Source of the DNA: Polaribacter aquimarinus
Lineage (GTDB): Bacteria; Bacteroidota; Bacteroidia; Flavobacteriales; Flavobacteriaceae
Reading direction: 5' to 3'
Length of the DNA: 64,000 bases
NCBI RefSeq assembly: GCF_003129485.1
Contig: NZ_QFFG01000003.1
Span: 248,001 to 312,000 of the forward strand
The first letter of the stretch is position 1; each line of letters begins with the position of its first letter. Below, one piece after another: positions 38,180-48,706 of the stretch. The position numbers were made by a program, and so were the translations under genes. A model generated the notes under the pieces. That model had not been told where the DNA came from. It saw only the letters and a list, made by a program, of their open reading frames with translations, and searched no databases.

Positions 38180-39766
38180 TTACGCTTCTCTACTCTTTAT
38201 AGCATTCATGTACTTTGCTAACTCTCCTTTCACCTTTGGTGCAAGAATAACTAAACCAATCATATTTGGAACCATCATAGCAAATACCATAGCATCTGAG
38301 AAGCCAATTACAGAACCAAGACTTGCTGCAGCACCAATTACTACGAAGATACAGAAAATTACTTTATAAGTATATTCCATTTTTTTAGATCTTCCGAATA
38401 AATATACCCAACCTTGAAAACCATAATATGACCAAGAAATCATTGAGCTAAAAGCAAATAAAACAACTGCAACTGTTAATACATAAGGAAACCAAGAAAT
38501 TGCTGATTCAAATGCTCCAGAAGTTAATAAAATTGCTTGTGCATCATTTAACGAAGCGTTTTCTGCTGCTACATTTCCAGTAATAATTAAAACTAAAGCA
38601 GTCATTGTACAAACCACAACTGTATCAATAAATGGTTCTAATAATGCCACCATACCTTCACTTGCTGCGTATTTGGTTTTTACAGCTGAATGTGCTATTG
38701 ATGCAGAACCGATACCAGCCTCATTTGAAAAAGCTGCTCTTCTAAACCCTTGTACTAAAACTCCTACTGCACCACCTGCAATTCCTTCAGGGCTAAATGC
38801 ACCACTAAAAATTTGACCAAAAGCATCACCAATCATATCGTAATTGTAAAAAATCACATACAAAGAAGCTGCCACATAAATCGCCACCATAAAAGGTACA
38901 ATTTTATCTGTTACTTTTGCTATTTTTTTGATTCCACCAATTATAACAATACCAACTAAAACCGCCATAACTAGACCAAATGCCCAACCATAACCGTTTA
39001 AGAAAGATTGCTCTCCTCCAGTAATATTTTCAACTAATTGAAAAGCTTGGTTTACTTGAAACATATTACCACCTCCAAAAGAACCTCCAATTACAAAAAT
39101 CGCAAATAAAGCCGCTAATATTTTTCCTAAAGTTTTATTTTTTAATCCTTTTGTTAAATAATACATTGGGCCACCATACACGGTTCCATCTGCTTCTATG
39201 TCTCTATATTTTACACCTAATGTACATTCTACAAATTTTGATGCCATTCCTAAGAAACCTGCTACGATCATCCAAAACGTAGCTCCAGCTCCTCCAATAG
39301 AAACTGCAATTGCAACTCCTGCTATATTACCTAATCCAACTGTTGCGGATAATGCCGCTGTTAATGCTTGAAAGTGTGAAACCTCACCTTCGTGCCCCTC
39401 CACTCTTATAGTATCTGGGTTATCTTCTTCATCAGTAAATTCTGACTTTTGAATTTCTACTTTATGATCTTTCCTTCCCTCTAAATCATCATATTTACCT
39501 CTAACAATATTTATTGAAGTAAAAAAACCTTTAAAATTTATAAAATTGAAATAAAATGTAAAATATAATGCTCCTAAAATCAACGGAAACAAAACCCAAT
39601 AAATACTTATAGTATCTGTAAAAGGAATTTGGTAAAAAACTATATCTACAAACCACCCTGTTGCATCTCCAAATGCTTCATCAATCTGTTGATCTAAACC
39701 TTTTTCTTGTGCAAAAGTTAAAATTGGTGTCGCAAAAAGCAACAATGATAGAAGTTTTTTCTTCAT
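38180..39766 (-). CDS. Alanine or glycine:cation symporter (AGCS family)
   Basis: A 528-residue sodium-coupled amino-acid carrier with about ten or eleven membrane helices. Family segments are present: [34 protein letters not shown] and [21 protein letters not shown]. In front of these is an N-terminal extension with a possible signal peptide ([20 protein letters not shown]), an unusual feature that flavobacterial AGCS proteins often have. ATG at 39766 chosen because it starts that signal; the open frame runs 21 codons further without further support. A charged loop of about 35 residues lies after TM2. Confidence 0.92.
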   Translation of the reverse strand: MKKKLLSLLLFATPILTFAQEKGLDQQIDEAFGDATGWFVDIVFYQIPFTDTISIYWVLFPLILGALYFTFYFNFINFKGFFTSINIVRGKYDDLEGRKDHKVEIQKSEFTDEEDNPDTIRVEGHEGEVSHFQALTAALSATVGLGNIAGVAIAVSIGGAGATFWMIVAGFLGMASKFVECTLGVKYRDIEADGTVYGGPMYYLTKGLKNKTLGKILAALFAIFVIGGSFGGGNMFQVNQAFQLVENITGGEQSFLNGYGWAFGLVMAVLVGIVIIGGIKKIAKVTDKIVPFMVAIYVAASLYVIFYNYDMIGDAFGQIFSGAFSPEGIAGGAVGVLVQGFRRAAFSNEAGIGSASIAHSAVKTKYAASEGMVALLEPFIDTVVVCTMTALVLIITGNVAAENASLNDAQAILLTSGAFESAISWFPYVLTVAVVLFAFSSMISWSYYGFQGWVYLFGRSKKMEYTYKVIFCIFVVIGAAASLGSVIGFSDAMVFAMMVPNMIGLVILAPKVKGELAKYMNAIKSREA

Positions 39767-39852
39767 AATATAATTAGTTATTTTATAATTAGCAGTCCGC
39801 AATATCATAAAAAATTGCACTTTTGACAACTTTTAAGCGTTAAAAGTGATTT

Positions 39853-40752
39853 TTACATCAAGGTTTCTTTAAATCTTTGTAAATCTTCTTTGAATGATTT
39901 TGGATAAAGCTTAAGTATTCTATTAGTTTTTGATAAATCAAATCCAGTTTTAGCTGGTCTTGGTGCTGTTTGATTTAGTGTGGATGTAGAGATTGGTTTA
40001 ATTAAACCTTTATCTAATTGAAAAACTTCTGCTATTTGTTGAGCAATTTCATAAACACTCAACAATTTATTAGATGAAATATTATAAATTCCAGTAGCTC
40101 TAATATCCATAGAAATTTTACAAGCCATAGCCAAATCTTCTACATAAGTTGGCGCTCTATATTGATCATCAACTATAGTAATTTTTTTATTTTGTTCTAA
40201 CATTGATTTTACCCAAAGAACAATATTACTTCTACTCATATCATACACTTTACCAAAAACTAAAATAGTCCTAAGAATGGTATAATTGATTTTAGAATTA
40301 ATCAATACTTCTTCAGACTTCAACTTTGATAATCCATAATAACTTAATGGATTTGGCTCATCATCTTCTTTATAGTTGCCTTTTTTACCATCAAAAATAA
40401 AATCTGTTGAAATATGGATTAAATGTGCATTAATTTTATCAGAAATTAATGCTAAGAATTTTACAACATCAATATTTAAGACATCACAAGCTGATTTATT
40501 GATTTCACAATCATCAACCTGAGTCATAGCAGCTGTATTGATAATAAAATTTGGTTGAATTTCTAAAAGTAATTCTTTAAGTTTTTCTTTTTTAGTAATA
40601 TCTATAGAAACATATTCGAAGTCATTTCTACCACTTCTATTCTTCCCTTTTGAAAAACCAAAAACTTGATATTTTTCTTTTACTTGAAGTAATAGTTTTA
40701 ATAGAGATTGTCCCAACAACCCATTACTTCCGGTTATGACAACTTTATTCAT
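39853..40752 (-). CDS. RmlD-like NAD(P)-dependent sugar-nucleotide reductase
   Basis: A 299-residue short-chain dehydrogenase/reductase of the dTDP-4-dehydrorhamnose reductase (RmlD/RfbD) type. The nucleotide-binding GSNGLLGQSL is at residues 8-17; the catalytic pair lies in YYGLSKLKSE (YxxxK), and STDFIFDGKKGNYKEDDEPNPLSYYG is typical of RmlD. It probably acts in cell-surface sugar synthesis, but the other rml genes are not nearby, so the exact substrate is uncertain. Its start overlaps the K+ channel stop by one base. Confidence 0.88.
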   Translation of the reverse strand: MNKVVITGSNGLLGQSLLKLLLQVKEKYQVFGFSKGKNRSGRNDFEYVSIDITKKEKLKELLLEIQPNFIINTAAMTQVDDCEINKSACDVLNIDVVKFLALISDKINAHLIHISTDFIFDGKKGNYKEDDEPNPLSYYGLSKLKSEEVLINSKINYTILRTILVFGKVYDMSRSNIVLWVKSMLEQNKKITIVDDQYRAPTYVEDLAMACKISMDIRATGIYNISSNKLLSVYEIAQQIAEVFQLDKGLIKPISTSTLNQTAPRPAKTGFDLSKTNRILKLYPKSFKEDLQRFKETLM

Positions 40753-41750
40753 TAGAATAATTCTCTCAATTTTGATATTTGTTCTGGCCTACCTAAAACA
40801 ATCAAATGCGCTTTCTGAACCAATTTTGTTGAGGCTTCAGGGTTTATAACATAATCTTTATCAGGGTTTCTAAAACCAATAACTGTACAACCTGTTTGAT
40901 TTCTTAAATCTAAATCTAAAATGGTTTTACCCCAAAACTTTTTAGGTAAATCATCTACATAAATTTCTTCTAAATTTGCAGTTGTCTCACCTTCAATAGT
41001 TAACCTGTCTACAAACTCAATAACATCTGGAGTAGTCACTAAAGACGCCATATGATCACCACCTAATTTATCGGGCATAATTACGTTATCTGCACCAGCA
41101 ATCTTTAATTTACTATATGAAGACTCATTGGATGCCCTACTAATTACCTTGCAATTTTTATTTAACTGACTTGCAGTTAATACTACAAATAAATTATTTG
41201 CATCAGAAGGTAAAGCAGTAATTAAATAAGCAGCTTTTTCTATACCTGCTCTTATTAAAGTTTCATCTAATGTTGCATCGCCATTAATATTTAAAAGCTC
41301 TTCAGCATCTAATAGCTCTGATCTTTCTTTATCTTTCTCGACAACTACAAATCTTTTATTATAGTTTTTTAATTTTAAAATAGCTTGTTTTCCATTTCTA
41401 CCATACCCACAAACTATGGTATGCCCTTTTAAATGTGATATTTGTTTTTCCACTTTTCTATGTTTAAAATGTTCAAATAATCTACCGCTAACTAAATATT
41501 CTGAAAATGATGATACAGCATAACCAAAAACGGATATACTAGTTAAAATTAAAAAAATTGTAAAAATTTTCTCTTCTGATGTAAATGGCTGAACTTCACC
41601 AAAACCTACTGTAGTTATGGTAATTACTGTCATATACAATGCATCTACAAACGAATACCCAGACAAAAGTATATAGCCTAAGGTTCCAATGGCAATTATT
41701 GAAATTACCAAGAACAATGTTTTATTTATTTTAGATTCTAATACTTTCAT
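40752..41750 (-). CDS. Potassium channel with RCK (TrkA-N/TrkA-C) domains
   Basis: A 332-residue two-helix channel. TM1 (about 12-32), a pore loop with the selectivity filter TVGFG (47-52) and TM2 are followed by RCK_N, a Rossmann fold with GYGRNG that binds NAD or Ca2+, and RCK_C. This is the MthK-like layout. It would carry K+ across the inner membrane with gating by cytoplasmic ligands. It starts three bases after the pspC-like gene. Confidence 0.93.
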   Translation of the reverse strand: MKVLESKINKTLFLVISIIAIGTLGYILLSGYSFVDALYMTVITITTVGFGEVQPFTSEEKIFTIFLILTSISVFGYAVSSFSEYLVSGRLFEHFKHRKVEKQISHLKGHTIVCGYGRNGKQAILKLKNYNKRFVVVEKDKERSELLDAEELLNINGDATLDETLIRAGIEKAAYLITALPSDANNLFVVLTASQLNKNCKVISRASNESSYSKLKIAGADNVIMPDKLGGDHMASLVTTPDVIEFVDRLTIEGETTANLEEIYVDDLPKKFWGKTILDLDLRNQTGCTVIGFRNPDKDYVINPEASTKLVQKAHLIVLGRPEQISKLRELF

Positions 41751-41753
41751 TAA

Positions 41754-41975
41754 TTATAAATCAAAAACCGAACTTCTTTTGGTATACAACATGTCTTTTA
41801 GCTTTAATAAAAATGCTAATGTTAAGTAAAATCCAAATGATAAACCTACAGTAAAAAATGTCACATAAATAAAAAATAATCGCACATTCAAGGCTCTCAT
41901 CCCTATTCTGTCTGCTAATCTTGATGAAACATGAAATCCGTTTCTTTCAAAAAAATGGCGAATATTATCTATCAT
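41754..41975 (-). CDS. PspC-domain membrane protein
   Basis: A 73-residue protein with a short basic N-terminus, one or two hydrophobic helices and a Lys-rich end; the pattern VSSRLADRIGMRALNVRLFFIYVTFF fits the PspC family of small inner-membrane proteins. In other phyla PspC helps activate the phage-shock response; here no pspA or pspB is near, so only membrane association is supported. First gene of a unit running into the K+ channel. A candidate promoter core lies at 41997-42010. Confidence 0.8.
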   Translation of the reverse strand: MIDNIRHFFERNGFHVSSRLADRIGMRALNVRLFFIYVTFFTVGLSFGFYLTLAFLLKLKDMLYTKRSSVFDL

Positions 41976-41996
41976 TTTACATTATAATATTTAGTT

Positions 41997-42010
41997 GCAA
42001 GATACTATTT
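41997..42010 (-). promoter_or_regulatory. Candidate pspC-like promoter core, shared with gyrA
   Basis: GCAAGATACTATTT, the same 14-mer as at 5018-5031, lies 22 bases before the ATG of the pspC-like gene. Confidence 0.4.
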
Positions 42011-42117
42011 TATGATTTGATTTCAATACTAATGTTTTCAAATTTAGTTTATTATTTGCAAGAAAATCTTAACATTTATGAGATCTAATATTCTCCATTT
42101 TTTTAATTCATATTGAT

Positions 42118-42125
42118 TAACTTTG
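42118..42125 (+). promoter_or_regulatory. Bacteroidota -7 box (TAACTTTG) of uvrA
   Basis: Exact TAnnTTTG match. It lies inside the longest possible uvrA frame (TTG at 42113), so translation must begin further down. Confidence 0.65.
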
Positions 42126-42151
42126 CGTTTTTGCAAAAAAAATCACCTCAT

Positions 42152-44974
42152 TTGAAAAACCAAGAATACATAGAAGTCTATGGAGCTAGAGCCCATAATT
42201 TAAAAAATATTGATGTAAAAATCCCTCGAGAAAAACTTGTGGTTATTACAGGTTTGAGTGGTAGTGGGAAATCTTCTTTGGCTTTTGATACTATTTATGC
42301 TGAAGGTCAAAGACGTTACATAGAAACATTTTCAGCATATGCCAGACAATTTTTAGGTGGATTAGAAAGACCAGATGTTGATAAAATTGATGGTCTTTCT
42401 CCAGTAATTTCTATAGAGCAAAAAACCACTAATAAAAGTCCACGCTCAACTGTAGGTACAATTACAGAAATATACGATTTTTTAAGATTATTGTTTGCAA
42501 GGGCAGCTGAAGCGTATTCTTATAATTCTGGAGAAAAAATGGTTAGTTATTCTGATGAACAAATTAGAAAACTCATTTTAAAAGATTTTAACGATAAAAA
42601 AGTAGCGATTTTAGCACCTTTAATCAAATCTAGAAAAGGACATTATCGTGAATTGTTTGAGCAAATCTCTAAACAAGGTTTTGTTCGTGTTCGAGTAGAC
42701 GGAGAAATAAGAGAAATTGAAAAAGGAATGCGTTTAGATAGATACAAAACGCATGATATTGAAGTTGTTATTGACAGATTACTTATTAATAAATCCGCTG
42801 AAAAACGTTTAGAAGAAACGATTAAGACCGCTTTGTACTCAGGTAACAACATTATGATGGTTATCGATATTAATGACAATAATCCTCGTTATTTTAGTCG
42901 TGAATTAATGTGCCCTACAACAGGAATTGCATATCCAAACCCAGAACCAAACACCTTTTCTTTTAATTCACCAAAAGGTGCCTGTAACCAATGTAATGGG
43001 CTAGGTATTACCCAAGAAATCAATCTTAAAAAAGTTATACCCGACCACTCTGTTTCTATAAAAAATGGTGGAATTATCCCTTTAGGTGAACAAAAAAATA
43101 GTTGGATCTTTAAACAACTTCAAAATATAGCAGAAAGGTATCAATTTAAATTAACTGATGCTATAAAAGATATTCCAGAAGCAGCCTTAGAAGTTATATT
43201 AAATGGTGGTAATGAATCTTTTGAGATCGAATCTAAAACAGTTGGTATTACCCGAAATTACAAAATAGATTTCGAAGGCATTGTAGCATTTATTGGTAAT
43301 CAATACAAAAGTGCAGAAAGCACCTCTATAAAACGCTGGGCAAAAGGATTTATGGATGAAGTTTCTTGCTCTACTTGTAAAGGTAAAAGATTAAAAAAAG
43401 AAGCACTTCATTTTAAAATTACAAATAAAAACATCAGTGATTTAGCCCAAATGGATGTTACTGAATTAGCTCTATGGTTTAAAGATATTGAAAACAATTT
43501 ATCAGAGAAACAACTTACAATAGCATCAGAAATATTAAAAGAGATTAGAACCCGCATCCAATTTTTATTAGATGTAGGTTTAGATTATTTAACTTTAGAC
43601 AGAACCTCGAAATCACTCTCTGGAGGCGAAGCCCAACGCATTAGACTAGCTACTCAAATTGGATCGCAATTGGTTGGAGTTCTCTATATTTTAGATGAAC
43701 CAAGTATTGGTTTACATCAGAGAGATAATCAAAAATTAATAGACTCTTTAATTAAATTACGTGATGTTGGTAATTCTGTTTTAGTGGTTGAACACGACAA
43801 AGATATGATGGAACATGCTGATTTTGTCTTTGATATTGGTCCAGGTGCTGGTAGACACGGAGGTGAAATTGTTTCTTCAGGAACTTTTACACAATTAACA
43901 AAACAATCTACATTAACATCAGATTACTTAACAGGCAAAAAAGAAATTGCAGTTCCTAAAAAACGAAGAGAAGGAAATGGCAAAAACATAAAGTTAAAAG
44001 GAGCCTCTGGCAACAATTTAAAAAATGTTTCTGTTGATTTTCCTTTAGGAAAAATGATTTGTGTAACTGGTGTTTCTGGTAGTGGAAAATCTACTTTAAT
44101 CAATGAAACTTTATACCCTATTTTAAATGCTCATATCTACAGAGGTGTTAAGAAACCAATGCCTTACAAGAAAATTGAAGGTCTTGAAAATATTGATAAA
44201 GTTATTGATATTGATCAATCTCCAATTGGTAGAACTCCACGCTCTAATCCTGCAACATACACCAAAACTTTTGATGAAATTAGAAGTTTATTTGCAAAAA
44301 CACCCGAAGCTGCTATTCGCGGTTACAAACCTGGTCGATTTTCTTTTAATGTAAAGGGAGGACGTTGTGAAACTTGCCAAGGTGGTGGTGTTCGTGTCAT
44401 AGAAATGAACTTTTTACCAGATGTTCATGTAGAATGTGAAACTTGTCAAGGAAAACGTTTTAACAGAGAAACTCTAGAAATTCGCTACAAGGGAAAATCA
44501 ATTTCTGATGTTTTAAATATGACTATTGAAGATGCTACGAATTTCTTTGAAAACATTCCTAAAATCTACAGAAAACTAAAAACCATTAAAGATGTTGGTC
44601 TAGGCTATATTACTTTAGGACAACAATCTACAACACTTTCTGGTGGTGAGGCTCAACGTATTAAGTTAGCATCAGAATTATCCAAAAGAGATACTGGAAA
44701 TACTTTTTATATTTTAGACGAACCAACTACAGGACTTCATTTTGAAGATATTAGAGTCTTAATGGAGGTTTTAAATAAATTAGCCGATAAAGGAAATACT
44801 GTGTTAATTATTGAGCACAATTTAGATGTGGTAAAATTAGCAGATTACATTATTGATGTTGGAATGGAAGGTGGAAAAAAAGGCGGAAATATTTTATGCA
44901 CAGGAACACCGGAACAAGTTGCTAAACATAAAACAAGTTACACCGCAAAGTTTTTGAAAAAAGAACTAATTTAG
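42152..44974 (+). CDS. uvrA: Excinuclease ABC subunit A
   Basis: A 940-residue UvrA, the damage-sensing ATPase of nucleotide excision repair. The two ABC modules show Walker A motifs GLSGSGKS (34-41) and GVSGSGKS (640-647), ABC signatures [12 protein letters not shown] and [12 protein letters not shown], and zinc-type CxxC pairs ([24 protein letters not shown]). No ATG exists near the start. TTG at 42152 ([19 protein letters not shown]) is chosen because it begins where the family does and lies after the -7 box at 42118-42125, whereas TTG 42113 lies at the box. It is followed by a LOG-family gene 45 bases on. Confidence 0.97.
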   Translation: MKNQEYIEVYGARAHNLKNIDVKIPREKLVVITGLSGSGKSSLAFDTIYAEGQRRYIETFSAYARQFLGGLERPDVDKIDGLSPVISIEQKTTNKSPRSTVGTITEIYDFLRLLFARAAEAYSYNSGEKMVSYSDEQIRKLILKDFNDKKVAILAPLIKSRKGHYRELFEQISKQGFVRVRVDGEIREIEKGMRLDRYKTHDIEVVIDRLLINKSAEKRLEETIKTALYSGNNIMMVIDINDNNPRYFSRELMCPTTGIAYPNPEPNTFSFNSPKGACNQCNGLGITQEINLKKVIPDHSVSIKNGGIIPLGEQKNSWIFKQLQNIAERYQFKLTDAIKDIPEAALEVILNGGNESFEIESKTVGITRNYKIDFEGIVAFIGNQYKSAESTSIKRWAKGFMDEVSCSTCKGKRLKKEALHFKITNKNISDLAQMDVTELALWFKDIENNLSEKQLTIASEILKEIRTRIQFLLDVGLDYLTLDRTSKSLSGGEAQRIRLATQIGSQLVGVLYILDEPSIGLHQRDNQKLIDSLIKLRDVGNSVLVVEHDKDMMEHADFVFDIGPGAGRHGGEIVSSGTFTQLTKQSTLTSDYLTGKKEIAVPKKRREGNGKNIKLKGASGNNLKNVSVDFPLGKMICVTGVSGSGKSTLINETLYPILNAHIYRGVKKPMPYKKIEGLENIDKVIDIDQSPIGRTPRSNPATYTKTFDEIRSLFAKTPEAAIRGYKPGRFSFNVKGGRCETCQGGGVRVIEMNFLPDVHVECETCQGKRFNRETLEIRYKGKSISDVLNMTIEDATNFFENIPKIYRKLKTIKDVGLGYITLGQQSTTLSGGEAQRIKLASELSKRDTGNTFYILDEPTTGLHFEDIRVLMEVLNKLADKGNTVLIIEHNLDVVKLADYIIDVGMEGGKKGGNILCTGTPEQVAKHKTSYTAKFLKKELI

Positions 44975-45019
44975 CAAGCATTTATTTTTTCAAAATAATA
45001 ATTTTAAAAAATTTAGATT

Positions 45020-45727
45020 ATGACTAATGACGAAAGAAAAATTAGAGAAAAACTACAACAAAAAACATGGAACGAAATAAAAACAAATGACTCTTGGGCT
45101 ATTTTTAAAATAATGGCTGAATTTGTAGAAGGTTATGAACGTTTAAGCAAAATCGGACCTTGTGTATCAATTTTTGGTTCAGCAAGAACGAAGCCAGATC
45201 ATCCTTATTATAAGTTAGCTGAAGAAGTTGCTTTTAAATTGACTCAAAATGGTTATGGTGTAATTACTGGTGGCGGACCAGGAATAATGGAAGCTGGTAA
45301 TAAAGGTGCTCATAGAGGTAAAGGTATTTCTGTTGGATTAAACATCGAACTACCATTCGAACAACATGATAACCCATGGATTAACCCAGGTAAAAGCTTA
45401 GATTTTGATTACTTTTTTGTTCGTAAAGTAATGTTTGTTAAATACTCTCAAGGTTTTATTGTTATGCCTGGTGGGTTTGGAACTATGGATGAGCTTTTTG
45501 AAGCAATCACTTTAATTCAAACCCATAAAATTGGTCGTTTCCCAATAGTTTTAGTTGGTAAAAAATTCTGGGGAGGTTTATTAGATTGGATAAAAAACAC
45601 TCTCTTGGAAGAAGGAAATATTAGTGAAAAAGATTTAAACCTATTTAGATTGGTAGATAGTGCTGATGAAGCGATAGCGCATTTAAATAAATTCTATTCA
45701 AAATATCAATTAAAACCTAATTTTTAG
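45020..45727 (+). CDS. LOG-family (TIGR00730-like) Rossmann-fold protein
   Basis: A 235-residue protein of the lysine-decarboxylase-like/LOG family. The motifs GGGPGIMEAGNKGA (84-97) and PGGFGTMDE (150-158) are intact. Plant and many bacterial LOG proteins release cytokinin bases from nucleoside monophosphates; others act on purine nucleotides, and the substrate here is unknown. It follows uvrA by 45 bases and is probably co-transcribed. Confidence 0.93.
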   Translation: MTNDERKIREKLQQKTWNEIKTNDSWAIFKIMAEFVEGYERLSKIGPCVSIFGSARTKPDHPYYKLAEEVAFKLTQNGYGVITGGGPGIMEAGNKGAHRGKGISVGLNIELPFEQHDNPWINPGKSLDFDYFFVRKVMFVKYSQGFIVMPGGFGTMDELFEAITLIQTHKIGRFPIVLVGKKFWGGLLDWIKNTLLEEGNISEKDLNLFRLVDSADEAIAHLNKFYSKYQLKPNF

Positions 45728-45809
45728 AATTTTATGCTTTTTATTAAATCAAGAACATAAATTTTATTTAAAATACATCCGTTAAAAAATAAATTATAGA
45801 AAAAAATAG

Positions 45810-48620
45810 TTGAAAGCGATCAGTAATATATTAATAATCTTTCTTTTATTGTCTTTGCAGGGTTTTTCTCAGCAAAATCGCATCAAAATAAAAGCAACTT
45901 TAGATGCAAAAGAAAATAAATTAAATATTCAGCAAAAAATTACAATTCACAATAAAAGTGATTCTATTCTCAGTAGAATATATTTACATAATTGGCCCAA
46001 TAGTTACAGAGATAGAAAAACCCCACTTTCTAAAAGATTTATCGAAGACTTTAGGAAAGATTTATATTTTTCTAAAAAAAAATATTTAGGTTTTTCTGAC
46101 ATTAAAAACATTACTGTAAACTTTGAAAATAGCGAATACAATGAGTTGAAAAACCATTCAGATATTGTAGAGATTCCTCTTAAAAAGCCTCTTATACCAA
46201 ACGATAGCTTAGAAATTTATGCTACTTACATTGTAAAAATACCAAATTCAAAATTTACGGGGTATGGTGCAAATAAAAACGGTTTTCATCTAAGATATTG
46301 GTATTTAACTCCAGTGGTTTATGATAATGGTTGGCAATTAATGAGTAATCTAAATTTAGATGATTTATACGAACATCCTACAGATTTTAAAATTGACTTA
46401 AATACACCTAAAGAGTTTGTAGTAGAAAGTAATTTATATCAATACGAAACAAAAAAAGACAGTTTTAACAATTATTTTTTAATTGGAAAAAACAAGACTG
46501 ATATCATATTAGGTATTTACAAAAAAAATAAGTTCAAAACTTTTAAAACCAATCTTGCAGATGTTCATACAGATGTTATCAATAAAGAAATCGATTATAA
46601 ACTCACCACAAATATTTTAAATAGAGAATTATTATTTTTAGAAGAATACCTTGGCAAATATCCTCATCAAGAAATTTATATCGACAAAGTAACTCAGAGA
46701 AAAAATCCTATTTACGGTTTAAACCAATTGCCCAATTTTTTAAGACCTTTTTCTGATGTTTTTAAATGGGATGTAACCATGTTTAAAGCGCTTACAAAAA
46801 AGTATCTTGAAAACACTATTTTAATAAACAAAAGAAAAGATCACTGGTTTATCGATGGATTGCAGAACTATTTAATGATTGAATATGTTGCTAAGTTTTA
46901 TCCAGAAATTAAGCTACTTGGAAAATTTTCAGATTTTTGGCCAGTAAAAAGCTTTAACATTTCTAAACTCAATTTTAATGATAAATACCAGTTTGTTTAT
47001 CAATTTACCGCCAGAAAATTTTTAGATCAAGCACTAACCACACCTGCTGATTCTTTATCTAATTTCAATAGAAAAATTGTCAATAAATATAAAGCTGGAC
47101 TTGGTTTTAAATACCTTAACGAATATCTAGAAGATGATGTTTTAAAAAAAACCATAAAAGAACTTTATTTAAAGAATAGGTTAGAAATAATTTCTAGTCA
47201 ACAGTTTTATAATATACTTTCTCGTAAAACAAATAAAGATATAGATTGGTTTTTTGGTGATTACATTAATACGAGTAAGAAAATTGATTACACCATAAAA
47301 AAAATATCTACTAAACAAGATAGTCTTAACATAACAATAAAAAACAAAAGAAATATTACCACCCCCTTTGCTCTCTATGGTTTAAAAAAAGATTCTATTA
47401 TTTTTAAAAAATGGTTTAAAGGCATTAAAACTTCTGAGACAATTTCTATTCAGAACAAGAATTACGATCAGTTAGTTTTAAATTATGAAAATTTATATCC
47501 TGAACATAATACCTTTGACAATTGGGAAAAACTAGATCGTAAAATTTTTAACAAACCTTTAAAATTTTCTTTTTTCAAGGATATTAACGACCCTTATTAT
47601 AATCAGTTTTTTTACCAACCTGAATTTAGCTATAATTTTTACAATGGGCTAATTTTAGGAATGAAACTTCATAACAAGCCTTTGATAAAAAGAAACTTTG
47701 AATTTAAAATTTATCCGGCATATGCTACAAAAAGCAAAACGTTAACTGGTAGTTTCAATCTTATATTTAATCAGTATTTCGAAAAAACTAAAATTTACAA
47801 AATAGCTGTTGGTATGGTTGGTAGTACACTTGATTATGCTCCAAACCTTTCTTATAAATCATTTATTCCTTATATAGATGTAATTTTTAAAAGACCAACA
47901 CTTAGAGATGCTAGCTTTAAATCTTTACGAGCTAAATTACTTCATATCGATAAAGAAATTGCACCAAATTTGACTAAAACCTCTCAAGATAATTACAGTG
48001 TCTTTAGTTTAAGCTATAACTTTAACAAATCTGATATTATAAAAGAATCTAGGTATAGTTTTAATACTGAATTTTCTAAAGAGTTTTCTAAGGCATCTTT
48101 AGACATTAGATATAGATCATTAACAACTTCAAACACTCAGCTGGATTTTCGAATTTTTGCTGGTACATTTTTAAGTAACCATACAACTAGTGATTATTTT
48201 AGTTTTGGATTAGATAGAGCTAATGATTATTTGTTTGAATTGAATTATTTTGGAAGGTCTGAAGATTCTGGAATTTTTAGCAAACAATTTATCATTGCAG
48301 AGGGTGGTTTTAAATCTGTTTTACCAACAAGATTCGCAAATCAATCTATGTTGGCATTTAACTCTAGTGTTGGTTTATGGAGATGGGTAGAGTTTTACAA
48401 TGATGTTGCGTTTTTAAAAAACAAAGAAACTCCAGTTTATTTTGCTTATGAAAACGGAATACGATTAAATTTCATTGACAGAATTTTTGAAATTTACTTT
48501 CCGTTCTACTCAAATAATGGTTGGGAAATCTCTCAAGCATCTTACCCAGAAAAAATTAGATTTACACTAAGCGGAGATTTTGGTTCAATTTTTAATTTTT
48601 TTAGAAGAGGTTTCTTATAA
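45810..48620 (+). CDS. Degenerate M1-like peptidase domain fused to an outer-membrane-like C-terminal domain
   Basis: A 936-residue secreted protein (signal peptide MKAISNILIIFLLLSLQGFSQ). The first ~500 residues follow the M1 aminopeptidase plan: an N-terminal beta-saddle, then a helical part. The active-site region (about 325-355) reads ALTKKYLENT...WFIDGLQNYL, so the HExxH zinc motif is replaced by LTKKY and the distal Glu by Asp; peptidase activity is not expected. The last ~350 residues are rich in alternating aromatic and polar beta-strands and resemble an outer-membrane barrel. The start is a TTG at 45810; no in-frame ATG precedes it. The reading from M1 to barrel is a prediction from sequence. 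Confidence 0.75.
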   Translation: MKAISNILIIFLLLSLQGFSQQNRIKIKATLDAKENKLNIQQKITIHNKSDSILSRIYLHNWPNSYRDRKTPLSKRFIEDFRKDLYFSKKKYLGFSDIKNITVNFENSEYNELKNHSDIVEIPLKKPLIPNDSLEIYATYIVKIPNSKFTGYGANKNGFHLRYWYLTPVVYDNGWQLMSNLNLDDLYEHPTDFKIDLNTPKEFVVESNLYQYETKKDSFNNYFLIGKNKTDIILGIYKKNKFKTFKTNLADVHTDVINKEIDYKLTTNILNRELLFLEEYLGKYPHQEIYIDKVTQRKNPIYGLNQLPNFLRPFSDVFKWDVTMFKALTKKYLENTILINKRKDHWFIDGLQNYLMIEYVAKFYPEIKLLGKFSDFWPVKSFNISKLNFNDKYQFVYQFTARKFLDQALTTPADSLSNFNRKIVNKYKAGLGFKYLNEYLEDDVLKKTIKELYLKNRLEIISSQQFYNILSRKTNKDIDWFFGDYINTSKKIDYTIKKISTKQDSLNITIKNKRNITTPFALYGLKKDSIIFKKWFKGIKTSETISIQNKNYDQLVLNYENLYPEHNTFDNWEKLDRKIFNKPLKFSFFKDINDPYYNQFFYQPEFSYNFYNGLILGMKLHNKPLIKRNFEFKIYPAYATKSKTLTGSFNLIFNQYFEKTKIYKIAVGMVGSTLDYAPNLSYKSFIPYIDVIFKRPTLRDASFKSLRAKLLHIDKEIAPNLTKTSQDNYSVFSLSYNFNKSDIIKESRYSFNTEFSKEFSKASLDIRYRSLTTSNTQLDFRIFAGTFLSNHTTSDYFSFGLDRANDYLFELNYFGRSEDSGIFSKQFIIAEGGFKSVLPTRFANQSMLAFNSSVGLWRWVEFYNDVAFLKNKETPVYFAYENGIRLNFIDRIFEIYFPFYSNNGWEISQASYPEKIRFTLSGDFGSIFNFFRRGFL

Positions 48621-48671
48621 AGAAAAAACACTTTATTTCTTAAAATTTTATTTTATTCCTATTTTTTTACT

Positions 48672-48679
48672 TAATTTTG
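48672..48679 (+). promoter_or_regulatory. Bacteroidota -7 box (TAATTTTG)
   Basis: Exact TAnnTTTG match 27 bases before the ATG of the outer-membrane protein gene at 48707; suggests this gene and the lipoprotein form their own unit. Confidence 0.6.
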
Positions 48680-48706
48680 TTACATTATTAATCAAAAAAA
48701 AACAAA

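Noticed and set aside
39767..39829. Extra 21 codons before the AGCS symporter
   Set aside because: They precede a signal-like sequence starting at ATG 39766 and have no family support.
42113..42151. Longer uvrA start at TTG 42113
   Set aside because: It overlaps the -7 box and adds residues not found at the family's N-terminus.
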